A stretch of 64,000 nucleotides of DNA from Plantimonas leprariae (GCF_008802405.1 NZ_VZDO01000003.1:1-64000); one strand, 5' to 3'. Counted from the first letter of the stretch, positions 17,981 to 27,851 are shown. The notes: generated by a model not told the origin, from the letters alone. Made by a program: numbers and translations.

Positions 17981-19253
17981 GGTCGCTCGCTTTCTCGGCA
18001 ATGAGACGGCGGCCGCCCTCGACCGCGACGATCCGCGCCTCGACGATCCGGCCGGGTTCGTCGGACATGATCGCGACGGGCGTGAAATCCGGAAGCCGGC
18101 CGGTGCGGTTCCGTTCCACGAGAACGGCGGCGAGGCTGCCGACCTTCGCATCGAGATGGCGGCGGAGCGCCGCCGCGCCCGCCTCGCGCAACCGCTTCGC
18201 GCGGGCGGTGATCAGGGGCGGCGCCACCGGCGGCATCCGGCTCGCCGGCGTGCCGGGCCGGGCCGAGAACGGGAAGACGTGCAGGAAGGCGATGCCGCAG
18301 TCGGCGATCAACGCGCGCGTATTCTCGGCCATCGCCTCGGTCTCGGTCGGGAAGCCGGCGATGAGGTCGGCACCGAACGAGATGTCCGGCCGCTTCGCCC
18401 GGAGGTCCTCGCAGAAGCGCACCGCGTCCGCGCGCCGGTGCCGGCGCTTCATGCGCTTCAGGATCAGGTCGTCGCCCGACTGCAGCGACAGGTGCAGGTG
18501 CGGCATCAGCCGCGCCTCGGTCGCCATCGCGTCGACGAGCGCCTCGTCGGCCTCGACGGAATCGATCGAGGAAAGCCGCAGGCGCCGGAGGCCCGGCACA
18601 TGGGCGAGGATCGCCTGCACCAGCGTGCCGAGGCGCGGAGTGCCGGGCAGATCGGCGCCGTAGGAGGTGAGGTCGACGCCGGAGAGCACCACCTCGGCGC
18701 AGCCCTCGTCCACCAGCCGGCGGATGCCGTCGACCACCGCACCCATCGGTACCGATCGGGAGGGGCCGCGGCCGAACGGGATGATGCAGAAAGTGCAGCG
18801 ATGGTCGCAGCCGTTCTGCACCTCGACCACGGCACGGGTCCGCCCGTCGACGACCTCGGCGAGGTGCGGCGCGGTCTCTCGAATCGAGAACACGTCGTCG
18901 ACGCGGATCTTCTCGCCTTCCGACAGACCGAAGTCGCGGGCGTAAGTTCCGGGAAAACGCTTCTCGTGGTTGCCGACGACGCCGTCGGCCTCCGGCATCG
19001 CGGCGAAATCCTCCGGATGGACCTGCGCCGCGCAGCCGCTGACGAGGATCAGCGCCTCCGGGTTCGCTGCCCTGGCGCGGCGGACGGCGCGTTTCGCGTC
19101 GCGCACCGCCTCCGCCGTCACCGCGCAGGAATTGACCAGCACCGCCGGCCGGTCGCGGCCGAGCCCGGCTTCCACGGCGGCGCGCTTCATCGTCGCCGCT
19201 TCGAGGCCGTTCAGCCGGCAGCCGAAGGAGACGACCTCGACGCCGCCGCTCAT
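17973..19253 (-). CDS. mtaB: tRNA (N6-threonylcarbamoyladenosine(37)-C2)-methylthiotransferase MtaB
   Basis: A radical-SAM enzyme of 426 residues that converts t6A to ms2t6A at position 37 of tRNAs reading ANN codons. The N-terminal UPF0004 domain has cluster ligands C12 (SFGCRLN), C43 (NSCAV) and C74 (SGCAAQ). The radical-SAM CxxxCxxC is C149, C153, C156 ([17 protein letters not shown]). A TRAM-like region occupies the C-terminus ([12 protein letters not shown] to [10 protein letters not shown]). The first ligand motif is GCRLN rather than GCQMN, which separates MtaB from MiaB. It overlaps dapF upstream (ATGA at 19250-19253) and ftsY downstream, so the three are probably translated in series. 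Confidence 0.94.
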   Translation of the reverse strand: MSGGVEVVSFGCRLNGLEAATMKRAAVEAGLGRDRPAVLVNSCAVTAEAVRDAKRAVRRARAANPEALILVSGCAAQVHPEDFAAMPEADGVVGNHEKRFPGTYARDFGLSEGEKIRVDDVFSIRETAPHLAEVVDGRTRAVVEVQNGCDHRCTFCIIPFGRGPSRSVPMGAVVDGIRRLVDEGCAEVVLSGVDLTSYGADLPGTPRLGTLVQAILAHVPGLRRLRLSSIDSVEADEALVDAMATEARLMPHLHLSLQSGDDLILKRMKRRHRRADAVRFCEDLRAKRPDISFGADLIAGFPTETEAMAENTRALIADCGIAFLHVFPFSARPGTPASRMPPVAPPLITARAKRLREAGAAALRRHLDAKVGSLAAVLVERNRTGRLPDFTPVAIMSDEPGRIVEARIVAVEGGRRLIAEKASDHG

Positions 19254-20152
19254 GCGCTCGCGACTTCCGGCGCGTCGCGCTCGAAATCGCCGGTCGCGGG
19301 GTCGAGCCGGCCGGACCATTCCCACTCCGCCGGTCCCGTCATGACGATGTGGTCGTCCACCTCCCGCCAGTCGATACGGAGCCGGCCGCCCGGCAGCGTC
19401 ACCTCGACGGCCCGGCCCGTGCGGCGGGTGCGCGCGGCCGCGACGGCGGCGGCGCAGGCGGCCGAGCCGCAAGCGCGCGTCAGGCCGGCGCCGCGCTCCC
19501 AGGTGCGGATGGTCATGGCGTTCCGGGACGTCACCGCGGCGATCGTGATGTTGCACCGCTCGGGAAACAGCGGATGGTTCTCGAGGATCGGCCCGAAACG
19601 GTCGAGCGCGTAGGACCACACGTCGTTATCCACCCAGAATACCGCGTGCGGGTTGCCGATCGAGACGACGGCAGGGGAATGCAGCACGGGCGCGTCGATC
19701 GGCCCGACCTGCAGTTCGATCGCGCGGGTGTCGGCGAACTCCTCCGACAGGGGGATGTCGCGCCAGCCGAAGAGGGGCGCGCCCATGTCGACGGAGACCG
19801 TGCCGTCGCCATGCTCCTCGGCTGCCACCAGACGGCCGGCGATCTCGAAGCGGAAGCTTTTCTGCCCCGTCTCCGAGCCGAGCGCCTGCACCACGCAGCG
19901 CGTGCCGTTGCCGCAGGCTTCGGCCTCCGAGCCGTCGGAGTTCAGGATGCGGATATGCGCGTCCGTTCCCTCCATGCGGGGCGCCTGGATCGCCATGATC
20001 TGGTCGAAGCGCGTCTCGGCGCGCGCCGCGAGCGCCCGGGCGGCGTCCGGCGTGACGCGGCCGCCCACGCCGCGAAGATCCACCACGAGGATCTCGTTGC
20101 CGATGCCGTTCATGCGCGCGAAGGGGACGAGCGTTGCCGCCGGATGCGTCAT
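19250..20152 (-). CDS. dapF: Diaminopimelate epimerase
   Basis: DapF converts LL- to meso-diaminopimelate for lysine and peptidoglycan synthesis, without a cofactor. The 300 residues contain the two catalytic cysteines C80 (EACGNGTRC) and C228 ([11 protein letters not shown]), together with the E219-R220 substrate pair. The start [16 protein letters not shown] is typical. DapF normally shows AxMCGNG, so the Ala before C80 is a small variation. It heads the leftward mtaB-ftsY-yciB group and overlaps mtaB by four bases. Confidence 0.95.
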   Translation of the reverse strand: MTHPAATLVPFARMNGIGNEILVVDLRGVGGRVTPDAARALAARAETRFDQIMAIQAPRMEGTDAHIRILNSDGSEAEACGNGTRCVVQALGSETGQKSFRFEIAGRLVAAEEHGDGTVSVDMGAPLFGWRDIPLSEEFADTRAIELQVGPIDAPVLHSPAVVSIGNPHAVFWVDNDVWSYALDRFGPILENHPLFPERCNITIAAVTSRNAMTIRTWERGAGLTRACGSAACAAAVAAARTRRTGRAVEVTLPGGRLRIDWREVDDHIVMTGPAEWEWSGRLDPATGDFERDAPEVASA

Positions 20153-20200
20153 GCGGCGGTATATGGCGGATCGGGGCGCGATGCGCCAGCGGACGCGCCC

Positions 20201-21628
20201 TCAGTTCACCGGGCCGCCGAGATGGGAATGTTCGAGCTCCGCCGTGGAGAGGGCCTGGCCCGTCGCGCGGTTGACGGCGACGGTGACGATCCAGAGCACG
20301 ACGCCGATGGCGACGAGGATGCCGGCGATGGCGTATTGCACCGGGTCGCGCCCCGTCCAAGGCCCGGCTAGAAAGGCGCAGGCAAGCGCGCCGAGGATCG
20401 GCAGCGCGGTCGGCGTCCGGAAGTGCGCGTGCGGGACCCGGTCCTTCCGGAGCCCCAGCACGGCGACGTTCACCACGGTGAAGACGCAGAGGAGAAGGAG
20501 CGCCGTGGTGGAGCCGAGGTCCTTCACGCCGCCGACGAAAGTGATGAGGCCGAAGGCGAGCAGCGTCGTGAAGAGAATCGCGACATAGGGCGTCCGGCGG
20601 CCGGCGTGGACGTGACCGAGCGCGGCGGGCAGCACCCGCTCGCGGCTCATGCCGTAGACGAGGCGGCTCGCCATCAGCATGTTGATCAGCGCCGAGTTCG
20701 CCACGGCGAACATGGTGATGATGCCGAAGACCCAAAGCGGAAAGCCGGGCGCGCCGGCCGACACGACCTTCAGGAGCGGCGTCTCGCCTTCGCCCAGTTG
20801 CTCGGGCGGCACCAGCGCGATCGCCGAGATCGAGACGAGGACGTAGATCGCGCCGGTGATGGCGAGGCCGGCGAGGAGGACGCGCGGAAAGATGCGGCTC
20901 GGGTCGCGGCACTCCTCGGCCATGTTCACCGAATCCTCGAAGCCGACCATGGCGAAGAAGGCGAGCGTCGTACCGGTGACGACCGACCAGAACACGCCCT
21001 TCTCCGCGTTCGGGTTGAACTGGAAGGCGCGGCTGAGGTCGCCCTCCCCGTAGCCCAGCGCCCACATCCCGATCCCGATGATGATCAGGAGTCCCGTGAG
21101 TTCGACCAGCGTCAGGACGACGTTCGCCTTCACGCTTTCCCCGACGCCGCGGAAATTGACGATCGCCACCACCGCCATGAAGAGGAGCGCCACCAGCGTG
21201 ACGCCGATGCCCCCATCCAGCCCGAGCCCGAAGGCGGAGGAGAAGTTCGCCGCGAAGGCTCTGGACGCCGTCGAGGCGGAGGTGATGCCCGAGCACATCA
21301 CCGCGAAGGCGACGATGAAGGTGACGAAGTGGATGCCGAAGGCCTTGTGCGTATAGAGCGCCGCGCCCGCCGCCTGCGGATACTTCGTGACGAGTTCGAG
21401 ATAGGAGAAGGCGGTCAGGAGCGCCACCGCGAAGGCGACGAGGAACGGCAGCCAGACGACGCCTCCGACCTCCTTCGCGACCTGGCCGGTCAGGGCGTAG
21501 ATGCCGGTGCCGAGAATGTCGCCGACGATAAAGAGCAGGAGCAGCCACGGCCCCATGACGCGTACGAGGCTCGGGGATCCGCCGCTCGCCGGTTCGGCTG
21601 CCGGCCCGATACCCGCCACGCTCGCCAT
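20201..21628 (-). CDS. APC family amino-acid permease
   Basis: A 12-helix secondary transporter of 475 residues of the amino acid-polyamine-organocation superfamily. The first helix holds the substrate-binding turn GDILGTGIYAL (about residues 38-48), and helix 6 contains AFFAMVGFEDSVNMAEECRDPSR. It resembles the cationic/YhdG-like amino acid permeases. Substrate is not evident. The ATG at 21628 is preferred over a GTG two codons upstream because GGGAGG lies five bases before it. It stands alone, 48 bases upstream of dapF on the same strand. In relatives the dapF-ffh interval is often shorter. Confidence 0.9.
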   Translation of the reverse strand: MASVAGIGPAAEPASGGSPSLVRVMGPWLLLLFIVGDILGTGIYALTGQVAKEVGGVVWLPFLVAFAVALLTAFSYLELVTKYPQAAGAALYTHKAFGIHFVTFIVAFAVMCSGITSASTASRAFAANFSSAFGLGLDGGIGVTLVALLFMAVVAIVNFRGVGESVKANVVLTLVELTGLLIIIGIGMWALGYGEGDLSRAFQFNPNAEKGVFWSVVTGTTLAFFAMVGFEDSVNMAEECRDPSRIFPRVLLAGLAITGAIYVLVSISAIALVPPEQLGEGETPLLKVVSAGAPGFPLWVFGIITMFAVANSALINMLMASRLVYGMSRERVLPAALGHVHAGRRTPYVAILFTTLLAFGLITFVGGVKDLGSTTALLLLCVFTVVNVAVLGLRKDRVPHAHFRTPTALPILGALACAFLAGPWTGRDPVQYAIAGILVAIGVVLWIVTVAVNRATGQALSTAELEHSHLGGPVN

Positions 21629-21697
21629 AGCCACCTCCCAGCCGTGTCCGTCTTCATACTTCGCGCAGGTGACAAGCGCGGCAAGGGCAGCCGGCTC

Positions 21698-22714
21698 TCA
21701 AGCCACTTCGTTGTGCAGCGCCCCTGCGATGTCGAAATCGTGGACGCTGCCGGGCTCGGCGGCGACGAAGCGGTCCGCCGGTATCCCGGCGGCGGCGAGT
21801 TCGGCGGCCAAGGCGAGCGGCGGCGCGTCGCGCGCCTCGTCGGTCAGCTGGAACGTGCCCCAGTGGATGCCGAGCGCCCGGGGGGCGCCCAACGCTTCGA
21901 AGATCCGCACGGCCTCGTCGGGGCCGACATGCTGCGGCGCCATGAACCAGCGCGGCTCGTAGGCGCCGATCGGGATCAGCGCCACGTCGGGCGCGCCGTG
22001 ACGGGCGCGGATGTCCGGGAAGATCGAGCCGTCGCCGTAGCCGGTGTCGCCGGCGAACCAGACCGACCCGGCCGGGGTGGTGAGGAAGTGCCCGCACCAG
22101 AGCGCCGCGCGGACGTCCGTTGTCCAGCGGTTCGCCCAGTGGTTGGCCCGCGTCAGCACCGTCGCGAGGCCGTGCCCGAGGTCGAGGCGGTCGTGCCAGT
22201 CGCCGACCGCGATGCGCGCGTCGGGGATCGCGCGGCGGACGATCGCGTCGGTGCCGAGCGGCATCGCCATGAGCGGGGCGTCGCGGAGGTGCAGCGCTTT
22301 CAGGGTCGCGAGGTCGAGGTGGTCGTAGTGGCAATGGCTGACGAGCACCGCGTCGATCGGCGGCAGGTCGTCGAAGGCGATGCCCGGTGCGGTGACGCGC
22401 TTCGGCCCGGCGAAGCTGAACGGGCTGACGCGCGCCGACCAGACGGGGTCGGTGAGGAGGTTCGTCCCGCCTGCCTGGACGAGCAGCGTCGAATGGCCGA
22501 CCATGGTGACGCGAAGCCCTTCGACGCGGCGCTCGGGACGCACCGGCCGGATGAGCACCGTGCGCGGCCAGCGCGCGCCGCCGCCGGCCAGCTTCCAGCG
22601 TAGCGCCTGGCGGAAGCCGCGATCGGTGGTCGGCTGGCCGGGATTGAAGAATCGTTCCCCGTCGAAATGATCGGAAACCGGGCCGGCGTAGTACGGGTTG
22701 CGGAAGGACTTCAT
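21698..22714 (-). CDS. MBL-fold metallohydrolase (UlaG / NAPE-PLD-like)
   Basis: A 338-residue metallo-beta-lactamase-fold hydrolase. The metal-binding motif VSHCHYDHLD gives H127, H129, D131 and H132. Further ligands lie in TRANHWANR, VWFAGDTGYGDG and IHWGTFQ. The layout (N-terminal FDGERFFNP, MVGHSTLLVQAGGTNLLTDP, SFAGPKRVTAPGI) matches the bacterial family related to N-acylphosphatidylethanolamine phospholipase D and RomA/UlaG. The true substrate is unknown and no signal peptide is visible, so it is probably cytoplasmic. I use the ATG at 22714; an upstream in-frame ATG would add 13 residues. Confidence 0.88.
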   Translation of the reverse strand: MKSFRNPYYAGPVSDHFDGERFFNPGQPTTDRGFRQALRWKLAGGGARWPRTVLIRPVRPERRVEGLRVTMVGHSTLLVQAGGTNLLTDPVWSARVSPFSFAGPKRVTAPGIAFDDLPPIDAVLVSHCHYDHLDLATLKALHLRDAPLMAMPLGTDAIVRRAIPDARIAVGDWHDRLDLGHGLATVLTRANHWANRWTTDVRAALWCGHFLTTPAGSVWFAGDTGYGDGSIFPDIRARHGAPDVALIPIGAYEPRWFMAPQHVGPDEAVRIFEALGAPRALGIHWGTFQLTDEARDAPPLALAAELAAAGIPADRFVAAEPGSVHDFDIAGALHNEVA

Positions 22715-22802
22715 CGGAACTCGGGCACGAGGGGCTGCGGGACGGGCCGGCAAGCGTTATCTTCCCGCAAGGTTGGTTGCACGGACCGGAAGGACAAGGA
22801 CG

Positions 22803-23015
22803 ATGCGCGAGGACACGACGCTTTCAGCGGACTACAAGATCCCAGTTCCGGAGTCCGTGCGCGCGGAATACGGCTGGGAAGTCGGCCAGGATTTCGCCTT
22901 CGTTCCGAGCGATGGCGGCGTGATGCTCGTGCCCGTTCCGACAAGGGAACAGCTCGCCGGCAGCATGAAGGGTGCGGACCCTACGAACTACCGCGACCGG
23001 AACGATCGCTACTGA
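22803..23015 (+). CDS. AbrB/VapB-type antitoxin
   Basis: A 70-residue swapped-hairpin antitoxin. TTLSADYKIPVPESVRAEYG and then VGQDFAFVPSDGGVMLVPVP is the AbrB/MazE/VapB DNA-binding pattern. The remainder (AGSMKGADPTNYRDRNDRY) is the tail expected to contact the toxin. It should bind its own promoter. The ATG at 22803 has AAGGA eight bases upstream. It ends in a TGATG junction with the PIN-domain gene, so the two are co-translated. It lies divergent from the MBL hydrolase and upstream of the ffh promoter. Confidence 0.87.
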   Translation: MREDTTLSADYKIPVPESVRAEYGWEVGQDFAFVPSDGGVMLVPVPTREQLAGSMKGADPTNYRDRNDRY

Positions 23016-23395
23016 TGCTGGCTGTCGACACGTCGGCATGGATCGAATGGTTGATCGACACCCCGACGGGCATGGCCGTCGGAAGTGAGCTTCCCCCACT
23101 CGATCAGTGGCTGGTTCCGACGATGGTTCAGCTCGAACTGGCGAAATGGGCGCGGCGAGAAGGCACCGAGAAGCAATTCCAGAACTTGCTCGCCTTCGCG
23201 CAGAAATGCGTCGTCGTGCCGCTCGACAGTCGGCTCGCCCTCGCCGCCGCCGAAATCGCCAGCCGTCACAAGCTCGCGACGGCCGACGCCGCGATCTACG
23301 CCACTGCCCGCGCCCATGGCGCCGGCCTTCTGACCTGCGACGCGCACTTCGCCGATCTGCCCGGCGTCCGTTTCATCCGCAAGGTCGCGTCCTGA
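23015..23395 (+). CDS. PIN-domain ribonuclease toxin (VapC family)
   Basis: A 126-residue PIN-domain nuclease. The four acidic residues that bind Mg are present: D5 (LAVDTSAWIEW), E41 (LELAKW), D91 (ATADAAIYA) and D109 (LTCDAHF). VapC toxins cut specific tRNAs or rRNA when released from VapB. The gene overlaps the antitoxin stop by one base (TGATG). All catalytic positions are intact, so it looks active. Twenty-one bases after its stop lies the probable ffh promoter. Which RNA it cuts cannot be told. Confidence 0.9.
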   Translation: MLAVDTSAWIEWLIDTPTGMAVGSELPPLDQWLVPTMVQLELAKWARREGTEKQFQNLLAFAQKCVVVPLDSRLALAAAEIASRHKLATADAAIYATARAHGAGLLTCDAHFADLPGVRFIRKVAS

Positions 23396-23416
23396 AGGCA
23401 AAAGCCCCGCGGTCAT

Positions 23417-23445
23417 TTGACTTGGCCAGCCCTCCCGTGCTTTAG
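23417..23445 (+). promoter_or_regulatory. Probable promoter of ffh-rpsP-rimM-trmD
   Basis: TTGACT (23417-23422), exactly 17 bases, then CTTTAG (23440-23445) fits the alphaproteobacterial housekeeping consensus. It would give a leader of about 195 bases before the ffh ATG. The leader contains CGGGTGCCCGTTTTCGGGCG (about 23488-23507), which can form a short stem; its function is unknown. Confidence 0.6.
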
Positions 23446-23645
23446 CCGCACCCAAACCGCGACAGTCCTGTCCGCGAGCCGCCGACCGGGTGCCCGTTTT
23501 CGGGCGCCGGAGGTCAACATCCGCCAGCGAGTCTCGCCCGCGGATGCGGCTTTGCCATGGGCCGTCGCGATCCGTCTTGCGGGACGGGCGGCGCGGACCC
23601 ACGTCCGCCTCGCCCGCCCGCAAGCACGAAAGGCTGGAACGCAAG

Positions 23646-25211
23646 ATGTTCGATTCGCTGCAGGATCGCCTAGGGGGCATCCTCAACAACCTGACCGGGC
23701 GCGGCGCGCTGTCGGAGAACGACGTGGCGGCGGCCCTGCGCGAGGTCCGCCGCGCGCTGCTCGAAGCCGACGTCGCGCTGGAGGTCGTGCGCTCCTTCAC
23801 CGAGCGCGTCCGCGAGCAGGCGGTCGGCGCGACGATCGTCAAATCCGTCCGGCCCGGCCAGATGGTGGTGAAGATCGTCCACGATGAGCTGGTGGCCCTG
23901 CTCGGCTCCGATCAGGTCGCGATCGACCTCAACGCCCCCGCCCCCGTCACGATCATGATGGTCGGCCTGCAGGGCTCCGGCAAGACCACGACCTCGGCGA
24001 AGCTCGCCAAGCGCCTTTCGGAAAAGCAGCGCCGCAAGGTGCTGATGGCCTCGCTCGACACCCGCCGCCCGGCCGCGCAGCAGCAGCTCCGCATCCTCGG
24101 CGAGCAGGTATCGGTCGCGACGCTGCCGATCATCGCGGGCCAGGGACCGACCGAGATCGCCTCGCGCGCGGCGCAGGCGGCGAAGCTCGGCGGCTACGAC
24201 GTCCTGATCCTCGACACCGCTGGCCGCACCCATATCGACGAGCCCCTGATGGCCGAGATGGCCGAGATCAAGGCTCGATCGGCCCCGCACGAAATCCTCC
24301 TCGTCGCCGATAGCCTCACCGGCCAGGACGCCGTCAACCTCGCGCGCTCCTTCGACGAGCGGGTCGGCATTTCCGGCATCGTCTTGACACGCATCGACGG
24401 CGACGGGCGCGGCGGCGCGGCGCTGTCCATGCGCGCCGTCACCGGCAAGCCGATCAAGCTGATCGGCACCGGCGAGAAGATGGACGCGCTGGAGGACTTC
24501 TTCCCGGCGCGCATCGCCGACCGCATCCTCGGCATGGGCGACATCGTCTCCCTCGTCGAGCGCGCGGCCGAGACCATCGACGCGGAAAAGGCCGCGGCGA
24601 TGGCGAAGAAGATGCAGTCGGGGAAGTTCGACCTGAACGACCTGGCCGCACAGATCGGCCAGATGCAGAAGATGGGCGGCATGGGTGGGCTGATGGGCCT
24701 GATGCCCGGCATGGCGAAGATGAAGGACCAGATCAGCGCCGCCGGCCTCGACGACAAGTTGCTCAAACGCCAGCTCGCGATCATCTCGTCCATGACCGCC
24801 GCCGAGCGCGCCAACCCCGACATCCTGAAGCATTCCCGCAAGAAGCGCATCGCCGCCGGCTCCGGCACCGACGCCGCCGACATCAACAAGCTCCTCAAGA
24901 TGCACCGCCAGATGGCGGACATGATGAAGTCCATGGCCGGCAAGGGCGGCAAGGGCGGCGGCATGATGCAGAAGCTCATGGGCGGCCTCGGCTCGAAGAT
25001 GGGACTGCCGCCCGGTCTCGGCGGCGGCATGGGCGGCATGCCGGACCTGTCCAAGATGGACCCGAAGCAGATGGAGCAGCTCGCCAAGATGGCCGAGGCG
25101 CGGGGCATGCCCGGCCTGCCGAAGGGCGGGCTGCCAGGCCTCGGAGCAGGCGGCCTGCCCGGTCTCGGTGGCCCCGGCGGCTTTCCCGGCCTGCCGCCGA
25201 AGAAGAAATAG
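23646..25211 (+). CDS. ffh: Signal recognition particle protein Ffh
   Basis: Ffh binds 4.5S RNA and signal sequences as they leave the ribosome and hands them to FtsY. It has 521 residues. The N domain is [20 protein letters not shown] onward, the P-loop is GLQGSGKTT (108-116), followed by [21 protein letters not shown] and [12 protein letters not shown]. The methionine-rich M domain follows, with the RNA-binding [20 protein letters not shown]. The C-terminal 80 residues are an unusually long Gly/Met/Pro-rich tail ([13 protein letters not shown], then repeated LPGLG units). The ATG at 23646 begins the standard N-terminus. The 4.5S RNA gene is not in the window. Confidence 0.98.
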   Translation: MFDSLQDRLGGILNNLTGRGALSENDVAAALREVRRALLEADVALEVVRSFTERVREQAVGATIVKSVRPGQMVVKIVHDELVALLGSDQVAIDLNAPAPVTIMMVGLQGSGKTTTSAKLAKRLSEKQRRKVLMASLDTRRPAAQQQLRILGEQVSVATLPIIAGQGPTEIASRAAQAAKLGGYDVLILDTAGRTHIDEPLMAEMAEIKARSAPHEILLVADSLTGQDAVNLARSFDERVGISGIVLTRIDGDGRGGAALSMRAVTGKPIKLIGTGEKMDALEDFFPARIADRILGMGDIVSLVERAAETIDAEKAAAMAKKMQSGKFDLNDLAAQIGQMQKMGGMGGLMGLMPGMAKMKDQISAAGLDDKLLKRQLAIISSMTAAERANPDILKHSRKKRIAAGSGTDAADINKLLKMHRQMADMMKSMAGKGGKGGGMMQKLMGGLGSKMGLPPGLGGGMGGMPDLSKMDPKQMEQLAKMAEARGMPGLPKGGLPGLGAGGLPGLGGPGGFPGLPPKKK

Positions 25212-25269
25212 GCCGGCCCGTCGCCGGCTTCGCACAAACCAGAATCGCAAATCCAAACAGGAAGAAGCA

Positions 25270-25665
25270 ATGTCCCTGAAGATCCGCCTCGCCCGCGCCG
25301 GCTCCAAGAAGCGCCCCTACTACCACGTCGTCGTCGCCGACGCCCGCTCGCCCCGCGACGGCCGCTTCATCGAGACGCTCGGCTCGTGGAACCCGATGCT
25401 GCCGAAGGACGCCGAGCGTGTTTCCCTGAAGAACGAGCGCATCCAGCATTGGCTGGAAGTCGGCGCGCAGCCGACCGACCGCGTGCTCCGCTTCCTCGAC
25501 CAGGCGGGCCTCGCCAAGCGCGAGGCGAAGAGCAACCCGAAGAAGGCCGAGCCCGGCAAGAAGGCGCAGGAGCGCGCCGCCGAGCGCCGCCAGCGCGAGG
25601 AAGACGCCGCCGCGAAGGCCGCCGAAGCCGCTGCCGCCCCGGCCGCCGACGCCGCGGCGGAATAA
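25270..25665 (+). CDS. rpsP: 30S ribosomal protein S16
   Basis: A 131-residue S16. The core [40 protein letters not shown] and [20 protein letters not shown] is fully conserved. From about residue 85 there is a Lys/Glu/Ala-rich extension of about 45 residues, as is common in alphaproteobacterial S16. It lies 58 bases after ffh with GAAGAAG just before the ATG. A hairpin follows the stop before rimM, so rpsP may be made in excess over the RNA-modification genes downstream. Confidence 0.97.
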   Translation: MSLKIRLARAGSKKRPYYHVVVADARSPRDGRFIETLGSWNPMLPKDAERVSLKNERIQHWLEVGAQPTDRVLRFLDQAGLAKREAKSNPKKAEPGKKAQERAAERRQREEDAAAKAAEAAAAPAADAAAE

Positions 25666-25686
25666 CCGCCCCGCCATGCTTGAGCC

Positions 25687-25710
25687 GAACGGCGCCTCCG
25701 GGCGCCGTTC
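25687..25710 (+). terminator. Hairpin between rpsP and rimM (attenuator or partial terminator)
   Basis: GAACGGCGCC and GGCGCCGTTC form a perfect 10-base stem around a TCCG loop. It is followed by GCGTTTGATCTT, a poor T tract, so only some transcripts may stop here. It could also protect the 3' end of an ffh-rpsP mRNA. Confidence 0.6.
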
Positions 25711-25743
25711 GCGTTTGATCTTCCGGATAGCCGAGGCCCCTTC

Positions 25744-26301
25744 TTGAGCGATAGCAGCGCGAAACCCGTCCTCCTCGGCATCGTCGGCGGCGCGCACGGA
25801 CTGAAGGGCGAGTGCCGCGTCTCGTCCTTCACGGCGGATCCTTGCGATCTCGGCGCCTACGGCCCGCTCTTCGACGCCGCCGGTAATCGCTACACGGTGC
25901 GCTCCGCCCGGCCGCAGAAGAACGTCGTGGTGGTCCGGTTCGCGGAAGTGCGGGACCGCGATCATGCCGAACGGCTGAACGGGCGGGAGCTCTTCGTCGC
26001 CCGCGACGCGCTGCCCGAGGAGGACGATGCCGGCGACTTCTACGTCGCGGACCTCGTCGGGCTCGCCGTCGTGACGCTCGAAGGCGAAGCGGTCGGCGAG
26101 GTGGTGGCCGCGCACGATTTCGGCGCCGGCGACGTCCTCGAAATCCGCCCCGAACGCGGCCCCACCGTGATGATCCCGTTCTCCGAAGCCGCCGTGCCGG
26201 AGGTCGACCTCGAAGCCGGGCGCATCAAAGTGGAACCCGTCGCGGCGGGCCTCGCCTCTACTGAGCGCGGCGAGGAGGACGAACCGGAGCCGGCGGCATG
26301 A
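25744..26301 (+). CDS. rimM: Ribosome maturation factor RimM
   Basis: A 185-residue 16S rRNA-processing factor that helps 30S head assembly and contacts S19. The RimM barrel ([20 protein letters not shown]) is followed by the PRC barrel ([40 protein letters not shown]). The C-terminus ends in acidic residues (EEDEPEPAA). The only start that gives the normal N-terminus is TTG at 25744, which would lower its translation. The gene overlaps trmD by four bases (ATGA), in the standard rpsP-rimM-trmD order. Confidence 0.94.
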   Translation: MSDSSAKPVLLGIVGGAHGLKGECRVSSFTADPCDLGAYGPLFDAAGNRYTVRSARPQKNVVVVRFAEVRDRDHAERLNGRELFVARDALPEEDDAGDFYVADLVGLAVVTLEGEAVGEVVAAHDFGAGDVLEIRPERGPTVMIPFSEAAVPEVDLEAGRIKVEPVAAGLASTERGEEDEPEPAA

Positions 26302-26990
26302 GCTTCCGCGCCAGCGTCCTGACGCTCTACCCGGAGATGTTCCCGGGCCCGCTCGGCCTCTCGCTCGCCGGCAAGGCGATGGCGCGCGGCGACTGGACGC
26401 TCGACACCCGCCAGATCCGCGACTTCGGCCTGGGTCGCCACCGCGCGGTGGACGACACGCCGGCCGGCGGCGGCGCGGGCATGGTACTGCGGGCCGACGT
26501 CCTCGCGAGCGCGATCGACGCGGCCTCGCCGCCGGGCGACGACCGACCTCGGCTGCTGATGAGCCCGCGCGGCGCGCCGCTCCGCCAGGGCTTCGTGCGC
26601 GAACTGGCCGGCGGTCCCGGCGTCGTCGTCGTCTGCGGGCGGTTCGAGGGCGTCGACGAGCGGGTGATCGAGGCGCGCAGGCTCCTTGAGGTCTCGGTCG
26701 GCGACTACGTGCTGTCCGGCGGCGAGATCGCCGCGATGGCGCTCCTCGACGCGGTCGTGCGCCTCATTCCCGGCGTCATGGGCAACGCGGAGTCCGGCGA
26801 GACCGAAAGCTTCGAGCACGGCCTGCTCGAACATCCGCACTACACGCGTCCCGCCGAATGGGAAGGGCGCAGTATCCCGGCTGTCCTCACCTCCGGCGAC
26901 CACGGCGCGATCGCCCGATGGCGGCGCGGCGAGGCCGAGCGGCTGACCGCCGAGCGGCGGCCGGATCTCGTTCAGCCGCGCCAGAAGTAA
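26298..26990 (+). CDS. trmD: tRNA (guanine(37)-N1)-methyltransferase
   Basis: TrmD methylates G37 of tRNAs to stop +1 frameshifting, using SAM bound in a trefoil knot. The 230 residues include [39 protein letters not shown], the [10 protein letters not shown] and [13 protein letters not shown] segments, and the knot sequence [21 protein letters not shown] coupling to rimM is present. The last 19 bases overlap the converging TauE-like gene. In most relatives rplS follows directly; here the reverse-strand transporter intervenes. Confidence 0.97.
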   Translation: MSFRASVLTLYPEMFPGPLGLSLAGKAMARGDWTLDTRQIRDFGLGRHRAVDDTPAGGGAGMVLRADVLASAIDAASPPGDDRPRLLMSPRGAPLRQGFVRELAGGPGVVVVCGRFEGVDERVIEARRLLEVSVGDYVLSGGEIAAMALLDAVVRLIPGVMGNAESGETESFEHGLLEHPHYTRPAEWEGRSIPAVLTSGDHGAIARWRRGEAERLTAERRPDLVQPRQK

Positions 26991-27727
26991 TAGAAGGCGA
27001 GCGCGAAGCCGACGGCGATCACCGCCGCCCGGAGCGCGGTCTGCGGCACGCGGCGGGCGAGCCAGACGCCCGACCAGCCGCCGAGCGCGACGCCGGGGAT
27101 CATTGCGAAGGCCGCCGGCCAGTCGACGACGCCGCCCGCGACGAAGACCACGATCGCGACGAGCGCGATCACGGTGGCGAGAAGGTTCTTCAGCGCGTTC
27201 AGCCGGTGGTAGTCGCCGCCTTGCGTCAGGCCCAGCGTCGCCAGCATCATGATGCCCATGCCCGCGCCGAAGAAGCCGCCGTAGACGGCGGTGGGGAGCT
27301 GGACGAGCGGCGCGGCGAGACCCTGTCCCTGCCGCGCCGCCTCGGCATGCCGGCGCCTCGGCTTCAGCCAGGGTCCGGCGGCGAAGAGGAGGGTCGCGGC
27401 GAGGAGCAGCCAGGGCACGAGGGCGCGGAACTGGACGTTGTCGAGGGCGAGGAGGACGGAGGCGCCGACGCCCGAGCCGACCAGCGAGACGGCGACCAGC
27501 AGCAGCGCGCCGCGCCACATCGCCTTGATGTCGCTCCAATAGGCCAGCGTCGAGGTGACGTAGCCGGGGAACTGCGTGATCGAGGACGTGGCGTTCGCGA
27601 CGATCGGCGGCGCGCCGGCGAGCGTCAGCGCGCCGAAGGAGATGAAGGTGCCACCGCCCGCCACCGCGTTCACCGCGCCGGTGACGAAGCCCGCGAGGAA
27701 CAGGCCGAGGACTTCGAGGATCGGCAT
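26972..27727 (-). CDS. TauE/SafE family (TSUP) sulfite exporter-like permease
   Basis: A polytopic inner-membrane protein of 251 residues with about eight helices. [20 protein letters not shown] opens it and [26 protein letters not shown] follows, the first TSUP repeat signature. The second repeat is [24 protein letters not shown] proteins move sulfite, sulfoacetate or other organosulfur anions, but the substrate here is not known. I take the ATG at 27727; the frame stays open to 27859, which would add 44 doubtful residues encoded by a tandem repeat. It is inserted head-to-tail between trmD and rplS on the opposite strand. Confidence 0.88.
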   Translation of the reverse strand: MPILEVLGLFLAGFVTGAVNAVAGGGTFISFGALTLAGAPPIVANATSSITQFPGYVTSTLAYWSDIKAMWRGALLLVAVSLVGSGVGASVLLALDNVQFRALVPWLLLAATLLFAAGPWLKPRRRHAEAARQGQGLAAPLVQLPTAVYGGFFGAGMGIMMLATLGLTQGGDYHRLNALKNLLATVIALVAIVVFVAGGVVDWPAAFAMIPGVALGGWSGVWLARRVPQTALRAAVIAVGFALAFYYFWRG

Positions 27728-27791
27728 GGAGAACGGACTCGGGGCGAGGAAACGGCGACCGGCGCTGCATAGGCGGCGCCATCCGCACCCG

Positions 27792-27835
27792 CAAGCGTCC
27801 CGCCCAGCTTCCCCAAGCGTCCGGCCGAGCTCCGC
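27792..27835. repeat. Two imperfect 22-base tandem repeats
   Basis: CAAGCGTCC begins at 27792 and again at 27814. The two 22-base units agree at about 18 positions, and a third partial copy (CAAGC) starts at 27836. They lie between the divergent TauE-like and rplS genes, just upstream of the likely rplS promoter. The role is unknown. Confidence 0.5.
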
Positions 27836-27851
27836 CAAGCCGCTCGCCCGT

